In this document: in pieces, positions 47,376 to 58,154 of the stretch
How positions within the stretch are numbered: position 1 is the first letter of the stretch
Layout: each line of letters starts with the position of its first letter
Assembly (NCBI RefSeq): GCF_023983475.1
Contig: NZ_CP092712.1
Span: 1,922,001 to 1,986,000 of the forward strand
Length of the DNA stretch: 64,000 nt
Reading direction: 5' to 3'
From: Aliivibrio fischeri ATCC 7744 = JCM 18803 = DSM 507
GTDB lineage: Bacteria; Pseudomonadota; Gammaproteobacteria; Enterobacterales; Vibrionaceae
Notes under the pieces: model-generated
Told to the model about the DNA's origin: nothing
Database searches by the model: none
What the model saw: only the letters and a program-made list of their open reading frames with translations
Made by a program: the position numbers and the translations under genes

Positions 47376-48587
47376 TTACGCTTCGTATTTCTTAATAACT
47401 AGCGTTGCGTTTGTACCACCAAAACCGAAGCTGTTTGACATTACTGTGTTCAGTGCTTGATCACGTTTTTCAGTTACGATATCAAGACCTTCAGCTGCTG
47501 GGTCTAGCGTTTCAACGTTGATGCTTGGTGCAATGAAACCGTGCTCTAACATTAGTGTTGAGTAAATAGCTTCATGAACACCAGCCGCGCCTAGTGCGTG
47601 ACCTGTCATTGCTTTAGTTGCAGAAATTGCAGGGCTATTAGCACCAAATACTTCTTGGATTGCACCTAGCTCTTTTGCATCACCTACAGGTGTTGATGTG
47701 CCGTGAGTGTTCACGTAATCAACGCTGTCTACATTTTGCATCGCCATTTTCATACAACGAACTGCGCCTTCGCCTGATGGAGCTACCATGTCGTAACCAT
47801 CAGATGTTGCACCGTAACCTACGATTTCACCGTAAATTTTAGCGCCACGAGCAAGTGCGTGCTCAAGTTCTTCGATAACTAGCATACCGCCACCACCAGA
47901 AATTACGAAACCATCGCGGTCTGCATCATAAGTACGTGATGCTTTTTCTGGAGTATCGTTATACTTAGATGATAATGCACCCATTGCATCAAACATCATA
48001 GTAAGAGACCAATCTAGCTCTTCACCACCACCAGCAAACATTACGTCTTGTTTACCTAGTTGGATAAGCTCTACTGCGTGGCCAATACAGTGTGCAGATG
48101 TTGCACAAGCTGAACTCATTGAGTAGTTCACGCCTTTAATTTTAAACGGTGTTGCAAGACATGCAGAAACCGTTGACGCCATTGTACGTGGAACCATATA
48201 AGGACCAACACGCTTAACGCCTTTCTCACGCAAGATATCAACTGCATTTACTTGGTTTAGTGATGATGCACCACCAGAACCCGCAACAATACCTGTACGT
48301 TCATTTGAAACTTGATCTTCTGTTAAGCCAGAATCCGCTACTGCTTGCTCCATTGAGATGTAAGCAAATGCAGCCGCATCACCCATGAAACGCATTTTTT
48401 TGCGATCAATGTGATCAGCAGGGTTCATTTTCAAATCGCCCCAAACATTACTGCGCAGACCTTTTTCAGCAAACTGCTCAGAGAAGTTAATGCCTGATTT
48501 ACCTGCTTTCAGAGACTCTAATACTTCTTCTGCATTGTTACCGATACTTGAAACAATGCCCATGCCTGTAATTACGGCTCTTTTCAT
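47376..48587 (-). CDS. fabB: 3-Oxoacyl-ACP synthase I
   Basis: 403 residues (E. coli FabB 406). The catalytic Cys-His-His set is visible: [22 protein letters not shown] and [13 protein letters not shown]. FabB elongates acyl-ACP and is required for unsaturated fatty acids. The N-terminus [22 protein letters not shown] is typical of FabB rather than FabF. Monocistronic with its own terminator. Confidence 0.96.
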   Translation of the reverse strand: MKRAVITGMGIVSSIGNNAEEVLESLKAGKSGINFSEQFAEKGLRSNVWGDLKMNPADHIDRKKMRFMGDAAAFAYISMEQAVADSGLTEDQVSNERTGIVAGSGGASSLNQVNAVDILREKGVKRVGPYMVPRTMASTVSACLATPFKIKGVNYSMSSACATSAHCIGHAVELIQLGKQDVMFAGGGEELDWSLTMMFDAMGALSSKYNDTPEKASRTYDADRDGFVISGGGGMLVIEELEHALARGAKIYGEIVGYGATSDGYDMVAPSGEGAVRCMKMAMQNVDSVDYVNTHGTSTPVGDAKELGAIQEVFGANSPAISATKAMTGHALGAAGVHEAIYSTLMLEHGFIAPSINVETLDPAAEGLDIVTEKRDQALNTVMSNSFGFGGTNATLVIKKYEA

Positions 48588-48707
48588 GATTCTTTCCTAA
48601 TAAGTCATAAATCTTGGTAGATAATAGCGAAGATAGCACAACAAAGTGGTCAGCTTTCCTATAAGTCGTTAAAATCCGACGTAGATTATCTTTAATGGTA
48701 CAAATTT

Positions 48708-50750
48708 ATGTCACAAAACCACATTTTACCACAAAACAGCATCACTAATGCAGTCCTTGAATGGAATGAGTCTGGAACACCCGTCTCAAATGATTTTGAT
48801 GACGTGTATTTTTCTAACGATAATGGGTTAGAAGAAACACGTTATGTTTTCTTACAACAAAATCATCTTCCACAAAGATGGCAAGAATATGACCAGCGTC
48901 GTTTTGTGATTGGTGAAACAGGATTTGGGACTGGATTAAACTTTCTTGCTGTATGGCAATGGTTCAAAGAGTTCCGCTCACAATATCCTGATGCTCCTTT
49001 AAAAGAGCTTCACTTTGTTAGCTTTGAAAAATTCCCAGTTACTAAATCTGATTTAATTAAAGCTCATCAAGCGTGGCCAGAATTGGCTCAATTTGCTGAA
49101 CAATTACAAGAACACTATCCAGCTGCCGTACCTGATTGCCATCGTTTAGTACTAGAAGATGGCATGATAACACTTGATCTCTGGTTTGGTGACATAAAAG
49201 ATTGTATGCCTCAGATCTGGATGGACGACAAAGGGTTAATTGATGCATGGTTCCTCGATGGTTTTGCACCAAGCAAAAACCCTGAGATGTGGAATCAAAC
49301 TCTGTTTAATAACATGGCAAGCCTAGCTAAAAAAGACTGCACCTGTGCAACGTTTACTGCAGCGGGATTTGTTCGTAGAGGTCTAATTGAAGCTGGCTTT
49401 GATATGAAGAAAGTCAAAGGCTTTGGGCATAAACGCGAAATGATTGCAGGCACATTAACGGAGCGTACAACCAAAGCAAACCACGAAGTATGGTATGCCC
49501 GCTCAACCAAAGAAAACATCACTGACGTTGCTATTATCGGGGGAGGCGTTGCTAGTGCTGCATTAGCGACAACCTTAATTAAACGTGGCGTAAAAGTGAG
49601 TGTTTACTGCAAAGATGAGAAATCAGCACAAGGGGCATCAGGTAACAAACAAGGTGCCGTATATCCATTGCTCAATGAGAAATTCAATTCCCTTTCTCGT
49701 TTTTTTGCTCCAGGATTTATTTTTGCTCGTCAATTCATCGACCAAGCAGCCAAACACGTAGAATTTGATCATGATTGGTGTGGTGTTACCCAGTTAAAAT
49801 GGGATGAAAAATCCGCCAATAAGCTAAATAAAATGCTTGAGGGAAATTTCCCTAATGAACTTGTTTCTTCTTTTGATATTGATAAAACCAATCAAATGGT
49901 TGGCTTACCGATTAATATGGAAAGCGTCCACTACCCATTAGGTGGCTGGTTATGTCCAAAACAATTAACTCGTGGATTATTTGAACATTTATCAAATAAT
50001 CCACTGTTCACTCTACATTGTGATTCAGAAATAACCGCCTTAACACAGAACGAAGAACAACAATGGATTCTGTCATCAGATAGCAATGCTTACCAACATC
50101 AAGCCGTTGTGGTTGCAAATGGGCACAGATTTACTGATTTTGAGCAAACTAAAGACATTCCAGCAACGCCTGTTCGTGGACAAGTCAGTCATATTCCAAC
50201 GACAGAATCACTAAAAAATCTGAAAACCGTATTATGTTATGACGGTTACTTAACACCTGAAAATAGCAAGCATCAAACTCATTGTATTGGTGCTAGTTAT
50301 GATCGTCGTGATTTAGATCTTGCATTTAAAGAGTCAGATCAAATCGAAAATGGCGAGAGATTACGAAAATGTATTCCAAACGAGGTATGGCCAAACGACG
50401 TTGATACTAGCGATAACCAAGCTCGTGTAGGCATTCGATGTGCTAGTCGTGATCACCTACCATTTATCGGAAACGTGGTACGTTTTGAAGATATGCAAGA
50501 AGAATACAAAAACATCTATAAGAAACGCCACTGGTTACGTGAAGCGAAAGATATCCCTGTTTATGATGGTTTGTTCTGCATGCTAACACTCGGTTCAAGA
50601 GGATTGAGCTCTGCCCCATTATTAGCAGAAACTTTAGCATCACAAATTATGGGTGACCCAATTCCACTACCCAATTCAGTACTTGAGGGATTGCATCCAG
50701 GAAGATTATGGGTAAGAAGGTTGTTGAAAGGAAAACCGTTGGATATTTAA
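48708..50750 (+). CDS. mnmC: Bifunctional tRNA 5-methylaminomethyl-2-thiouridine enzyme
   Basis: 680 residues, two domains. The N-terminal ~250 residues are the SAM-dependent methyltransferase ([30 protein letters not shown]). The C-terminal part is an FAD oxidoreductase ([48 protein letters not shown]). MnmC removes the carboxymethyl group and methylates U34 of tRNAs for Lys, Glu and Gln. It is divergent from fabB, as in other gammaproteobacteria. Confidence 0.96.
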   Translation: MSQNHILPQNSITNAVLEWNESGTPVSNDFDDVYFSNDNGLEETRYVFLQQNHLPQRWQEYDQRRFVIGETGFGTGLNFLAVWQWFKEFRSQYPDAPLKELHFVSFEKFPVTKSDLIKAHQAWPELAQFAEQLQEHYPAAVPDCHRLVLEDGMITLDLWFGDIKDCMPQIWMDDKGLIDAWFLDGFAPSKNPEMWNQTLFNNMASLAKKDCTCATFTAAGFVRRGLIEAGFDMKKVKGFGHKREMIAGTLTERTTKANHEVWYARSTKENITDVAIIGGGVASAALATTLIKRGVKVSVYCKDEKSAQGASGNKQGAVYPLLNEKFNSLSRFFAPGFIFARQFIDQAAKHVEFDHDWCGVTQLKWDEKSANKLNKMLEGNFPNELVSSFDIDKTNQMVGLPINMESVHYPLGGWLCPKQLTRGLFEHLSNNPLFTLHCDSEITALTQNEEQQWILSSDSNAYQHQAVVVANGHRFTDFEQTKDIPATPVRGQVSHIPTTESLKNLKTVLCYDGYLTPENSKHQTHCIGASYDRRDLDLAFKESDQIENGERLRKCIPNEVWPNDVDTSDNQARVGIRCASRDHLPFIGNVVRFEDMQEEYKNIYKKRHWLREAKDIPVYDGLFCMLTLGSRGLSSAPLLAETLASQIMGDPIPLPNSVLEGLHPGRLWVRRLLKGKPLDI

Positions 50751-50879
50751 GAGAAAGTAAGAGCTGGGACTAGGTCGGTCGCCAGCTCTCTTTCAGGTCT
50801 CAGGGGACTAGTTGTAAGCAATAAACTCACAACAAACACCCCTGAATCCTTTGAGCGAAGCGATTTGAACCCTGCTCGG
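50751..50879. other. Structured spacer between convergent mnmC and mltB genes
   Basis: 129 bases, visibly richer in G and C than the surroundings. GAGCTGG (50761-50767) pairs with CCAGCTC (50782-50788) and is followed by a pyrimidine-rich stretch, so it may end mnmC transcription. Further AGGGG and CCCCT segments could pair across about 50801-50845. Read on the minus strand, CTAGTCCC occurs twice. No RNA family was recognised. Confidence 0.5.
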
Positions 50880-51851
50880 TTACTTAATCGAATCAGCCAA
50901 GTGACTTACCGCTAACGCAAAATAATGCGAACGGTTCCAATCCATTAATACTTGGTAGTTATTGTATACAAGGTATGCTCGACCATCTTTATCATCAGGT
51001 TGAACTAACCATGCTTTAATATCTGCATCAGGTAATGCTTTACCGGTTAAACGACGAACACCTAACTCTTGCCATTGTGCCAATGATTTACCTTTTTCTT
51101 CCGATAAACCTTTCAAACTTTCAGCATCTAAAGAGTCTGGCAATTGCACTTGACGTCCCCATGTATAAGTATCGTCCCAACCCACTTGTTTTAAGTAATT
51201 AGCGGCAGAAGCAAATACATCGGCATGTGTATTCCAAATGTCTTTTTTTCCATCACCATTTCCATCAACAGCATAAGATAAAAATGATGTTGGCATAAAT
51301 TGGCATTGACCCATTGCACCAGCCCATGAGCCTTTCATGTTTTCAGGTGTAATGTGACCTTGCTGTAAAATGGTCAATGCTGCCATGGTTTGCTTTTTGA
51401 AGAACGCTTCACGACGGCCGTCATAAGCCAACGTCGTTAATGCTTCAATAACGTTATAACCACCCGTTAATTTACCAAAGTTACTTTCAACACCCCATAA
51501 CGCGACAATAAATCGTGGTTGAACGCCATACTCTTCACCAATTCGATTTAACTCTTTGTAGTGCTTTTTATATAAATCATTCGCTTGCTTAATTTTCCAT
51601 TTTGGAACAGCTCTTGGAATATACTCATCCAGAGTCAATTTCTTCTCTGGTTGATTACGATCTGATTTTACGGCTTTCTCTTTAAATGCAACGTTTTTAA
51701 ATGCACGTTCTAAAATCGGTTCTGAAATCCCAATTTCCCGAGCTTCATTTTTCAACCCTACAATGTAATCTTGAAAGTCACCCTCAGGTGTTGCTGATGC
51801 TGATGTTGCCAAAAATAAACTGACTATCCCTAGCAGTAATTTTCTCTTCAT
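50880..51851 (-). CDS. MltB-family lytic murein transglycosylase
   Basis: 323 residues from the ATG at 51851; the frame to 51941 overlaps the next gene and lacks a signal peptide at its start, while the chosen start gives MKRKLLLGIVSLFLATSASA. The catalytic glutamate is in ALWGVESNFGKLTG; MGQCQFMPTSFLSYAVD and an EF-hand-like calcium loop (DGNGDGKKDIWN), as in Slt35/MltB, follow. It cleaves peptidoglycan to 1,6-anhydromuropeptides. There is no lipobox cysteine, so it is soluble in the periplasm, unlike E. coli MltB. Confidence 0.92.
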   Translation of the reverse strand: MKRKLLLGIVSLFLATSASATPEGDFQDYIVGLKNEAREIGISEPILERAFKNVAFKEKAVKSDRNQPEKKLTLDEYIPRAVPKWKIKQANDLYKKHYKELNRIGEEYGVQPRFIVALWGVESNFGKLTGGYNVIEALTTLAYDGRREAFFKKQTMAALTILQQGHITPENMKGSWAGAMGQCQFMPTSFLSYAVDGNGDGKKDIWNTHADVFASAANYLKQVGWDDTYTWGRQVQLPDSLDAESLKGLSEEKGKSLAQWQELGVRRLTGKALPDADIKAWLVQPDDKDGRAYLVYNNYQVLMDWNRSHYFALAVSHLADSIK

Positions 51852-51855
51852 AAAA

Positions 51856-52137
51856 TTAATTCTCTTCTCTTGCTGCTTTATCTTTTTTGTATTTTTCAAG
51901 CAGATTTTCTGGTGGTGGCGGTAACTGCAAAAAGAATCCATTTTCTTTTATTGCTGTTTTTACTTTTTCTACATCAACTGAAGCCAGTTTTCTGCCTTCT
52001 AAATTTACCACCATTACCATGGTTGGAGTACCGAACATCGACATAAGTTCTTGCGGTACAGGGGCAAAATCATCTTTTTTCTCAATATAAAGATAAGCAC
52101 CTTGTTTTTTCGTGCTTTTATAAATAGAACAGAACAT
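51856..52137 (-). CDS. ycgL: YcgL-domain protein
   Basis: 93 residues, starting [23 protein letters not shown] and including [13 protein letters not shown] and [15 protein letters not shown], the YcgL domain. Function is unknown, though the domain is conserved next to min genes in gammaproteobacteria. It is divergent from minC and only four bases upstream of the transglycosylase gene, so the two are probably cotranscribed. Confidence 0.93.
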   Translation of the reverse strand: MFCSIYKSTKKQGAYLYIEKKDDFAPVPQELMSMFGTPTMVMVVNLEGRKLASVDVEKVKTAIKENGFFLQLPPPPENLLEKYKKDKAAREEN

Positions 52138-52321
52138 TTTATAACCTATTTTTTGAAAGGATTGATCTTGCTCTCAACTTATTTCAAATGATTAATGTCT
52201 ATTTGGTGAGAGGCTTGCTAAAAAGTAGACTTCTGACAATAAGATAACTTGCTGTACAGTCGAAGTGACTATAACATGGTATCAGATTTGTGGTATTAAA
52301 ATTATCAAGATACAGAATAGT

Positions 52322-52987
52322 ATGACAAAAACAGCCGATTTAAAGGGCAGTAATTTCACCCTTTCAGTATTACATTTGCCTAATGATGACGTTGCCTTAG
52401 CATTAAATATGCTTGAGCAAAAAGTGGCACAAGCGCCTTCTTTTTTTGCTTCAGCTCCTGTTGTCGTTAACATTGAAAATGTATCGAATGAAATTAACTT
52501 TGTTGAGCTAAAATCTGGTGTCGAACGTACCGGCATGATTCCTGTTGGAATTACAGGTTGTAAAGATAAAGAAAAGCAAGCTCAAGCAACTGCTGCTGGC
52601 TTTGCAGTAATGACATCTTTTACACCTCAACAAGTAACGCAAAAAGCAAATATGCAACCAACGAAAGTGATAAAAACACCAATTCGTTCAGGCCAACAAA
52701 TATATGCAAAAGATGCGGATCTTGTGATCTTAAATCACGTAAGTCCAGGTGCTGAAGTGATAGCAGATGGCAGTATACATATTCATGGCACATTACGCGG
52801 CAGAGCAATTGCTGGTGCAAGTGGCCAAGCAGAAGCAAAAGTCTTCTGTAAAAACTTACAAGCTGAGCTAATTTCCATCGCAGGTAATTATTGGCTAAGC
52901 GATCAAATTGACAAAGAGTATTGGCATCAAAATGTCATGATCACTATGGTTGAAGACCGTATTCAGATCGATACCCTAACGTTATAG
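52322..52987 (+). CDS. minC: Septum site-determining protein MinC
   Basis: 221 residues from the ATG at 52322 ([19 protein letters not shown]); the frame to 52265 adds 19 unmatched residues. N-terminal FtsZ-inhibiting domain, a short linker, and a C-terminal beta-helix with [26 protein letters not shown], which binds MinD. It blocks Z-ring assembly away from mid-cell. First gene of minCDE. Confidence 0.95.
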   Translation: MTKTADLKGSNFTLSVLHLPNDDVALALNMLEQKVAQAPSFFASAPVVVNIENVSNEINFVELKSGVERTGMIPVGITGCKDKEKQAQATAAGFAVMTSFTPQQVTQKANMQPTKVIKTPIRSGQQIYAKDADLVILNHVSPGAEVIADGSIHIHGTLRGRAIAGASGQAEAKVFCKNLQAELISIAGNYWLSDQIDKEYWHQNVMITMVEDRIQIDTLTL

Positions 52988-53012
52988 CACAATAGAAAAA
53001 GGAATAATAAAA

Positions 53013-53825
53013 ATGGCACGTATTGTCGTTGTGACTTCAGGCAAAGGTGGCGTAGGTAAGACTACTTCTAGCTCTGCAATTGCATCGGGTCTTGCATTGG
53101 CTGGCAAAAAAACTGCGGTAATCGATTTTGATATTGGTTTACGTAACCTTGACCTAATTATGGGTTGTGAGCGTCGTGTTGTTTACGATTTTGTAAACGT
53201 GATTAACGGCGAGGCAACTCTAAACCAAGCGTTAATTAAAGATAAGCGTGTAGGTAATCTATTTATCCTACCAGCTTCTCAAACTCGTGATAAAGATGCA
53301 TTAACCAAAGACGGTGTTCGTCGCGTTCTTGATGAACTGATCGAAATGAACTTTGATTTCATTATTTGTGATTCTCCAGCGGGTATCGAAGCGGGTGCTT
53401 TAATGGCACTGTACTTTGCAGATGAAGCGATTATTACCACCAACCCTGAAGTTTCTTCAGTTCGTGACTCTGACCGTATCCTTGGCATTTTAGATTCTAA
53501 ATCACGCCGAGCTGAAGACTCATTAGAACCTGTAAAACAACATCTACTACTAACACGCTACTGCCCTGCTCGAGTGAACCAAGGCGAGATGTTAAGTGTG
53601 GGTGATGTTGAAGAAATTTTAAACATTCCACTTTTAGGTGTAATTCCAGAGAGTCAATCAGTACTAAATGCATCAAACAAAGGTGTTCCTGTAATTTTTG
53701 ATGAAGAGTCTAACGCTGGTGCAGCATATCAAGATGCTGTCGATCGCTTATTAGGTAAAGAAGTATCATTCCGTTTCTTAGAAGAAGAGAAAAAAGGCAT
53801 CTTTAAACGACTATTTGGAGGTTAA
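53013..53825 (+). CDS. minD: Septum site-determining ATPase MinD
   Basis: 270 residues, the E. coli length. Deviant Walker [15 protein letters not shown] at residues ~8-21, ICDSPAGIE for Walker B, and an amphipathic membrane-targeting tail ([14 protein letters not shown]). It cycles on the membrane with MinE and recruits MinC. Confidence 0.98.
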   Translation: MARIVVVTSGKGGVGKTTSSSAIASGLALAGKKTAVIDFDIGLRNLDLIMGCERRVVYDFVNVINGEATLNQALIKDKRVGNLFILPASQTRDKDALTKDGVRRVLDELIEMNFDFIICDSPAGIEAGALMALYFADEAIITTNPEVSSVRDSDRILGILDSKSRRAEDSLEPVKQHLLLTRYCPARVNQGEMLSVGDVEEILNIPLLGVIPESQSVLNASNKGVPVIFDEESNAGAAYQDAVDRLLGKEVSFRFLEEEKKGIFKRLFGG

Positions 53826-53827
53826 GC

Positions 53828-54091
53828 ATGGCATTGCTTGAGTTTTTTAGACCACAGAAAAAAGCCACTGCTAACATAGCTAAGGAAAGGCTACAGATTA
53901 TTGTTGCAGAACGTCGAAATGGCGGCCCTGCACCATCGTACTTGCCTCAACTTAAAGAAGATATTCTTAAAGTGATCAGCAAATATGTTGAAGTAAATCC
54001 TGATATGGTTACTGTTTCTTTAGAACAAAAAGAAGAAGATTTATCTGTTTTAGAATTGAATGTCACTCTTCCTGACGAAGACGATCATTAA
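53828..54091 (+). CDS. minE: Cell division topological specificity factor MinE
   Basis: 87 residues. N-terminal [30 protein letters not shown] is the MinD-contact and membrane region; the rest is the dimer domain. Two bases separate it from minD, so the pair is coupled. It stimulates MinD ATPase and gives the Min oscillation. Confidence 0.97.
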   Translation: MALLEFFRPQKKATANIAKERLQIIVAERRNGGPAPSYLPQLKEDILKVISKYVEVNPDMVTVSLEQKEEDLSVLELNVTLPDEDDH

Positions 54092-54118
54092 ACTGAAAAT
54101 ACAGTTTTAAGCGCGCAT

Positions 54119-54149
54119 TAAAAAGGTGACTAATGAGTCACCTTTTTTA
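54119..54149. terminator. Bidirectional terminator of minE and rnd
   Basis: AAAGGTGAC and GTCACCTTT pair around six bases, with A and T runs on both sides, in a convergent gap. Confidence 0.9.
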
Positions 54150-54160
54150 TTTTTAGACTG

Positions 54161-55282
54161 TTATTTCTCTATCACAGACATAAAACGCGCTTCTAATAGT
54201 TCACCACGCCACCCTTTTAATACATCAGGTTTTAGCTCTGGTGCTGCGTTCTTTTTCCATTTCCAAGATAATAATTGATTTAACTGTTTTTTCGATGCTA
54301 AAAACTCAGGCATTAAACCTGACTTATCCGAAGCGATTTTCACTTCATCTTTTAATAATTTAAAGATTTGCTTATAGCCAGGGTAATCCATTAATCGTGT
54401 TACTTGCTCTGGGTATTCGTTTGGATTTAAATCATCGGCTAAATAAGTAAAACGTAATAATTTACCACCATGACGTTGGACTTCTCTTGGATCAAACTCT
54501 TCTTTAAGCATTTGCTCTTTACTACGAAGTCCAAAGCGAGCCAGTTTCCAAAGACTCAGCTCTTTTACAACAAAGTTAACCGCTAAATCACGCTTTCTTG
54601 CTTCTTCTAAACGCCACTTTGCAGCCATTTTTAAAATAGCTAACTGTTTAGGATTAAGCTGCCACGCATTTTTAATATCTAAATAGGCCTTCTCTGCATC
54701 AGGTTGCTTTTCACGTTTTTTAACTGCAAGTGTTGATTCCTGATAAGCTGCATCTTCCCATTGAGTTTGAGATAACTCAGCTTGAAGCTTTTCAAATAAT
54801 GGCAATAAATAATGCACATCTGCCGCTGCATAGTGAAGTTGCTTATCGGATAATGGACGTGCCATCCAATCCGTTCTTGCTTCGCCTTTATCTAATTCAA
54901 TGCCTAGGTAGTCAGAAACTAGCTTAGCGAATCCCGTAGAAAGTCCATAACCTAAAAATGCCGCCATGATTTGTGTATCAATCATCGGCGTTGGCATACA
55001 ACCAGCGTAATGTTGGAATACCTCTAAATCTTCACCACATGCATGAAGTACTTTTGTCACTGATTCGTTTTTTAATAAATCCCAAAGAGGCGTTAAATCA
55101 TCAATCTCAACCGGATCAACAAGCGCTAATGTCTCACCATCAAACATTTGAATTAAACCTAAACGTGCATATAACGTTCGTGTTCTTACAAACTCGGTAT
55201 CCAACATTAAAAATGGTTTAGTGCTTGCCTGCTGACAGATCTCAGCTAAACGCTGGCTCTGGGTAACAATTTCAAATTCCAC
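54161..55282 (-). CDS. rnd: Ribonuclease D
   Basis: 373 residues (E. coli 375). DEDD exonuclease: the first D and E in LMLDTEFVRTRT, aspartates in VLHACGEDLEVF and LHYAAADVHYLLPL; HRDC domains follow in the C-terminal half. It trims the 3' ends of tRNA and other stable RNA precursors. It lies downstream of fadD but behind a terminator and a second hairpin. Confidence 0.95.
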   Translation of the reverse strand: MEFEIVTQSQRLAEICQQASTKPFLMLDTEFVRTRTLYARLGLIQMFDGETLALVDPVEIDDLTPLWDLLKNESVTKVLHACGEDLEVFQHYAGCMPTPMIDTQIMAAFLGYGLSTGFAKLVSDYLGIELDKGEARTDWMARPLSDKQLHYAAADVHYLLPLFEKLQAELSQTQWEDAAYQESTLAVKKREKQPDAEKAYLDIKNAWQLNPKQLAILKMAAKWRLEEARKRDLAVNFVVKELSLWKLARFGLRSKEQMLKEEFDPREVQRHGGKLLRFTYLADDLNPNEYPEQVTRLMDYPGYKQIFKLLKDEVKIASDKSGLMPEFLASKKQLNQLLSWKWKKNAAPELKPDVLKGWRGELLEARFMSVIEK

Positions 55283-55307
55283 AGTATTTCCTTAATAGAT
55301 GCCAAGG

Positions 55308-55344
55308 CAAGATAGCTTAATCTCAGTAAAACTAAGCTATCTTG
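55308..55344 (-). other. Hairpin in the rnd leader
   Basis: A 12-bp perfect inverted repeat (CAAGATAGCTTA and its complement) with a 13-base loop, 26 bases before the rnd start. It has no T run, so it is more likely a leader structure than a terminator. E. coli rnd expression is known to need a structured leader. Confidence 0.5.
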
Positions 55345-55359
55345 TCTCTATAAATAAAA

Positions 55360-55386
55360 ATAATGCCAGCGATTAGGCTGGCATTA
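55360..55386 (-). terminator. Terminator of fadD
   Basis: AATGCCAGC and GCTGGCATT form a 9-bp stem with a 6-base loop, followed on the minus strand by a T-rich stretch. Confidence 0.8.
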
Positions 55387-55410
55387 TCGTATTTTTATAT
55401 TGTACCTAAA

Positions 55411-57093
55411 TTATGCGTTTTCTTCTGCTTTATATTCATCACGCAGTTCACGACGCAAAATCTTACCTACGTTTGTTTTTGGCAGATCATCTCTGAACTC
55501 AACAATACGAGGAATTTTGTAACCTGTAAGGTGTTTACGACAGTGTGCAACTAACTCATCTTTAGTCAGGCTAGGATCGCGCTTAACTACACAAATACGA
55601 ACCACTTCACCTGACGTTGGATGCGGTTTACCAACAGCCGCCACTTCTAGTACTTTGCCATGAAGCGCTACAACATCTTCAATTTCATTTGGATAAACGT
55701 TAAAGCCAGATACTAGAATCATGTCTTTTTTACGATCAACGATATGTAAGAAACCTTCATCGTCAAATTTAACGATATCACCCGTACTCACCCAACCGTC
55801 TTCACAAATCATATCTTTTGTTGCTTCTGCACGGTTCCAGTAACCTTTCATTACTTGTGGTCCACGCACTTGAAGCTCACCAACTTGATCGTTAGTTAGT
55901 ACGTTACCTTCATCATCAATCATACGAACTTCTGTTGATGGGACAGGTAAACCAATTGAACCATTGTATGACGTTAAATCATGTGGGTATGCCGCTACCA
56001 GTGGTGAACACTCAGTTAAACCGTAGCCTTCTAATAAGTAACAACCTGTATGTTGCTGCCATTTTTCTGCAACAGCACGTTGCACAGCCATACCACCACC
56101 AACAGCCAGACGTAAATTACTAAAATCTAACTCATGGAAATCTTCATTATTTACTAATGCGTTAAACAGCGTATTTACGCCAGTAATCGCCGTAAATGGG
56201 TATTTTTGAAGCTCTTTAATGAAACCTGGGATATCACGAGGGTTAGTGATAAGCAGGTTACGGCCACCCATTTCAATAAACAGTAAACAGTTAACCGTTA
56301 ACGCAAATACATGGTAAAGAGGAAGTGCAGTAACAATCAGTTCACGGCCTTCTGTCAATACAGGGCCATAAGCGCCTTTTGCTTGCATTACGTTTGCGAT
56401 CATATTGCGGTGAGTTAGCATTGCGCCTTTTGCAACGCCTGTAGTACCGCCAGTGTATTGTAGGAAGGCTAAGTCTTCACTTTCAATAAATGGCTTAATG
56501 TACTGCATTCTACGACCTTTACGCAGTGCATTACGCATAGATGTAGCATGTGGAAGATCGTATTTTGGTACCATCTTCTTCACGTACTTAACAACGAAGT
56601 TAACAATCGTTCCTTTTGCACGAGGAAGTTGCTCACCTAAATTCGTTAAAATAACGTGTTTAACAGGAGTGTTATCAACCACTTCTTCTAGGGTGCTAGC
56701 GAAGTTTGAAACGATAACAATAGCAGCAGCGCCTGAATCATTCAGTTGATGCTCTAATTCACGTGGTGTGTAAAGTGGGTTAACGTTCACCGCAACCATA
56801 CCTGCACGAAGTACACCAAATAATGCAATTGGGTATTGCAGTAAGTTTGGCATCATTAACGCAACACGATCACCTTTTTTAAGCTTCAGTTCATTTTGTA
56901 AGTAAGCTGCAAAAGCACGGCTACGCTCTTCTAGCTTACGGAATGTCATTACTGAACCCATATTAATGAATGCTGGTTGATCGGCATACTTGTGAACCGA
57001 TTTTTCAAACATATCCACTAATGAGGTGTATTCATCTGGGTTAATTTCTGCTGGTACGTCTTTTGGGTAACGTGAAAGCCAAACTTTATCCAC
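55411..57093 (-). CDS. fadD: Long-chain fatty acid-CoA ligase
   Basis: 560 residues (E. coli FadD 561). AMP-binding loop [27 protein letters not shown], and the FACS block [27 protein letters not shown]. It activates imported fatty acids at the inner membrane for beta-oxidation. The start is GTG at 57093 with GGAG six bases upstream and the family N-terminus (DKVWLSRYP). A CRP-like box lies ~57 bases upstream; the order fadD-rnd is as in E. coli. Confidence 0.96.
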   Translation of the reverse strand: MDKVWLSRYPKDVPAEINPDEYTSLVDMFEKSVHKYADQPAFINMGSVMTFRKLEERSRAFAAYLQNELKLKKGDRVALMMPNLLQYPIALFGVLRAGMVAVNVNPLYTPRELEHQLNDSGAAAIVIVSNFASTLEEVVDNTPVKHVILTNLGEQLPRAKGTIVNFVVKYVKKMVPKYDLPHATSMRNALRKGRRMQYIKPFIESEDLAFLQYTGGTTGVAKGAMLTHRNMIANVMQAKGAYGPVLTEGRELIVTALPLYHVFALTVNCLLFIEMGGRNLLITNPRDIPGFIKELQKYPFTAITGVNTLFNALVNNEDFHELDFSNLRLAVGGGMAVQRAVAEKWQQHTGCYLLEGYGLTECSPLVAAYPHDLTSYNGSIGLPVPSTEVRMIDDEGNVLTNDQVGELQVRGPQVMKGYWNRAEATKDMICEDGWVSTGDIVKFDDEGFLHIVDRKKDMILVSGFNVYPNEIEDVVALHGKVLEVAAVGKPHPTSGEVVRICVVKRDPSLTKDELVAHCRKHLTGYKIPRIVEFRDDLPKTNVGKILRRELRDEYKAEENA

Positions 57094-57149
57094 GCTTTTC
57101 TCCTATTCTTATATGTGACTTATTGCTAGTACGACAATAACTCTATGAC

Positions 57150-57165
57150 AGTGATCACTATCACT
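57150..57165. promoter_or_regulatory. Candidate CRP site upstream of fadD
   Basis: AGTGA-TCACTA-TCACT holds the core GTGA-N6-TCAC of the CRP consensus exactly. It lies 57 bases before the fadD start. E. coli fadD is also CRP-activated. Confidence 0.5.
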
Positions 57166-57278
57166 TTTGTGGTGTAGACTATTTACTCTACAATTTTAGT
57201 CAACTATTTTTATTCACAATTATTCATTCGATGTTTTTTTAAACAAGAATGAGGGCTTTTTTTAAAGATGTGAAGTAT

Positions 57279-58148
57279 TTATGTAGTAATAGTGTTAATT
57301 AATGTGGTTAAGTGCTCACTTATTAAATTTGGGTTTTCCAAATGACAATGGTGACCACCTTTAATGTGATAACAGGTAAAATCCGCAATAAATTTATATC
57401 TGTGTTCTTTCTGTTTTAAATGACCATAGCCATTCTGCCCAACTACTGCAAACACTGGGCATTCAATTTTATCCAACAATGCTAAAGCGTGAGTTTCCGA
57501 CATTCGATATAAAGAATCACACTTTACTTTCGCATCTGTGGTCCATTGAACATATTCAGATTCTACTCTTAATGAACGTAAAACCATCGGCTCAATAAGA
57601 GATTGAGGTAACTGATTAACTTTAGCTCTTAATTCTAAAGCCGATTGAGCATCTTTTAACGTTCTCTGCGGTTTATTTCGGTAACGCTGACGACTCAATA
57701 TCCCTTGACGCAATCTATCTGTTATTTGGTCTTCATCTTCACTCAAAGGGCCTAGTGCTTCTATCATCATTAGAGCTGATACTTTCTCTGGGAAAGCAGC
57801 ACAATAAGCACTAGCAATTAAGCCACCTAAAGAGTGTCCAACCAAAATAACGGATTGTTGATTTAAATGTAGGATAACTTGGTGAAGATCATCAATATAA
57901 TCAAAAAAGTGATAAAAATTATCCCCACCTTTATGAGAGGACAATCCATGCCCAAACCAGTCAAACGCAATCAAATGGTGGGTTGGATTCGTCTTTGCGT
58001 ACGATTCCATTGTGGTAAGAAACGTCGCCGCATTATCTTGCCAACCATGTAAAAACAGAATCGTTTGATCGACCTGTTCAGGTTTAACTTCAAGTAAAGC
58101 TATTTCACCATGGTAAAGAGGCAGTGATCTTTCATGAAACAATGACAT
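57279..58148 (-). CDS. Alpha/beta hydrolase (YeaY-fadD neighbourhood)
   Basis: 289 residues. FLHGWQDNAATF near the N-terminus, nucleophile serine in LVGHSLGGLIAS, histidine in GGHHCHLENP. No signal peptide, so cytoplasmic. Substrate unknown; possibly an esterase or thioesterase, given fadD directly downstream. It follows the Slp lipoprotein gene by six bases. Confidence 0.85.
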   Translation of the reverse strand: MSLFHERSLPLYHGEIALLEVKPEQVDQTILFLHGWQDNAATFLTTMESYAKTNPTHHLIAFDWFGHGLSSHKGGDNFYHFFDYIDDLHQVILHLNQQSVILVGHSLGGLIASAYCAAFPEKVSALMMIEALGPLSEDEDQITDRLRQGILSRQRYRNKPQRTLKDAQSALELRAKVNQLPQSLIEPMVLRSLRVESEYVQWTTDAKVKCDSLYRMSETHALALLDKIECPVFAVVGQNGYGHLKQKEHRYKFIADFTCYHIKGGHHCHLENPNLISEHLTTLINTITT

Positions 58149-58154
58149 CAGCGT

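Noticed and set aside
48640-48665. FadR-like half site (TGGTCAGCTTT) upstream of fabB
   Set aside because: Spacing and second half do not fit the FadR consensus well enough by eye.
50855-50880. T-arm-like GGGTTCAAATC on the minus strand
   Set aside because: No flanking 5-bp stem, anticodon arm or acceptor stem; not a tRNA.
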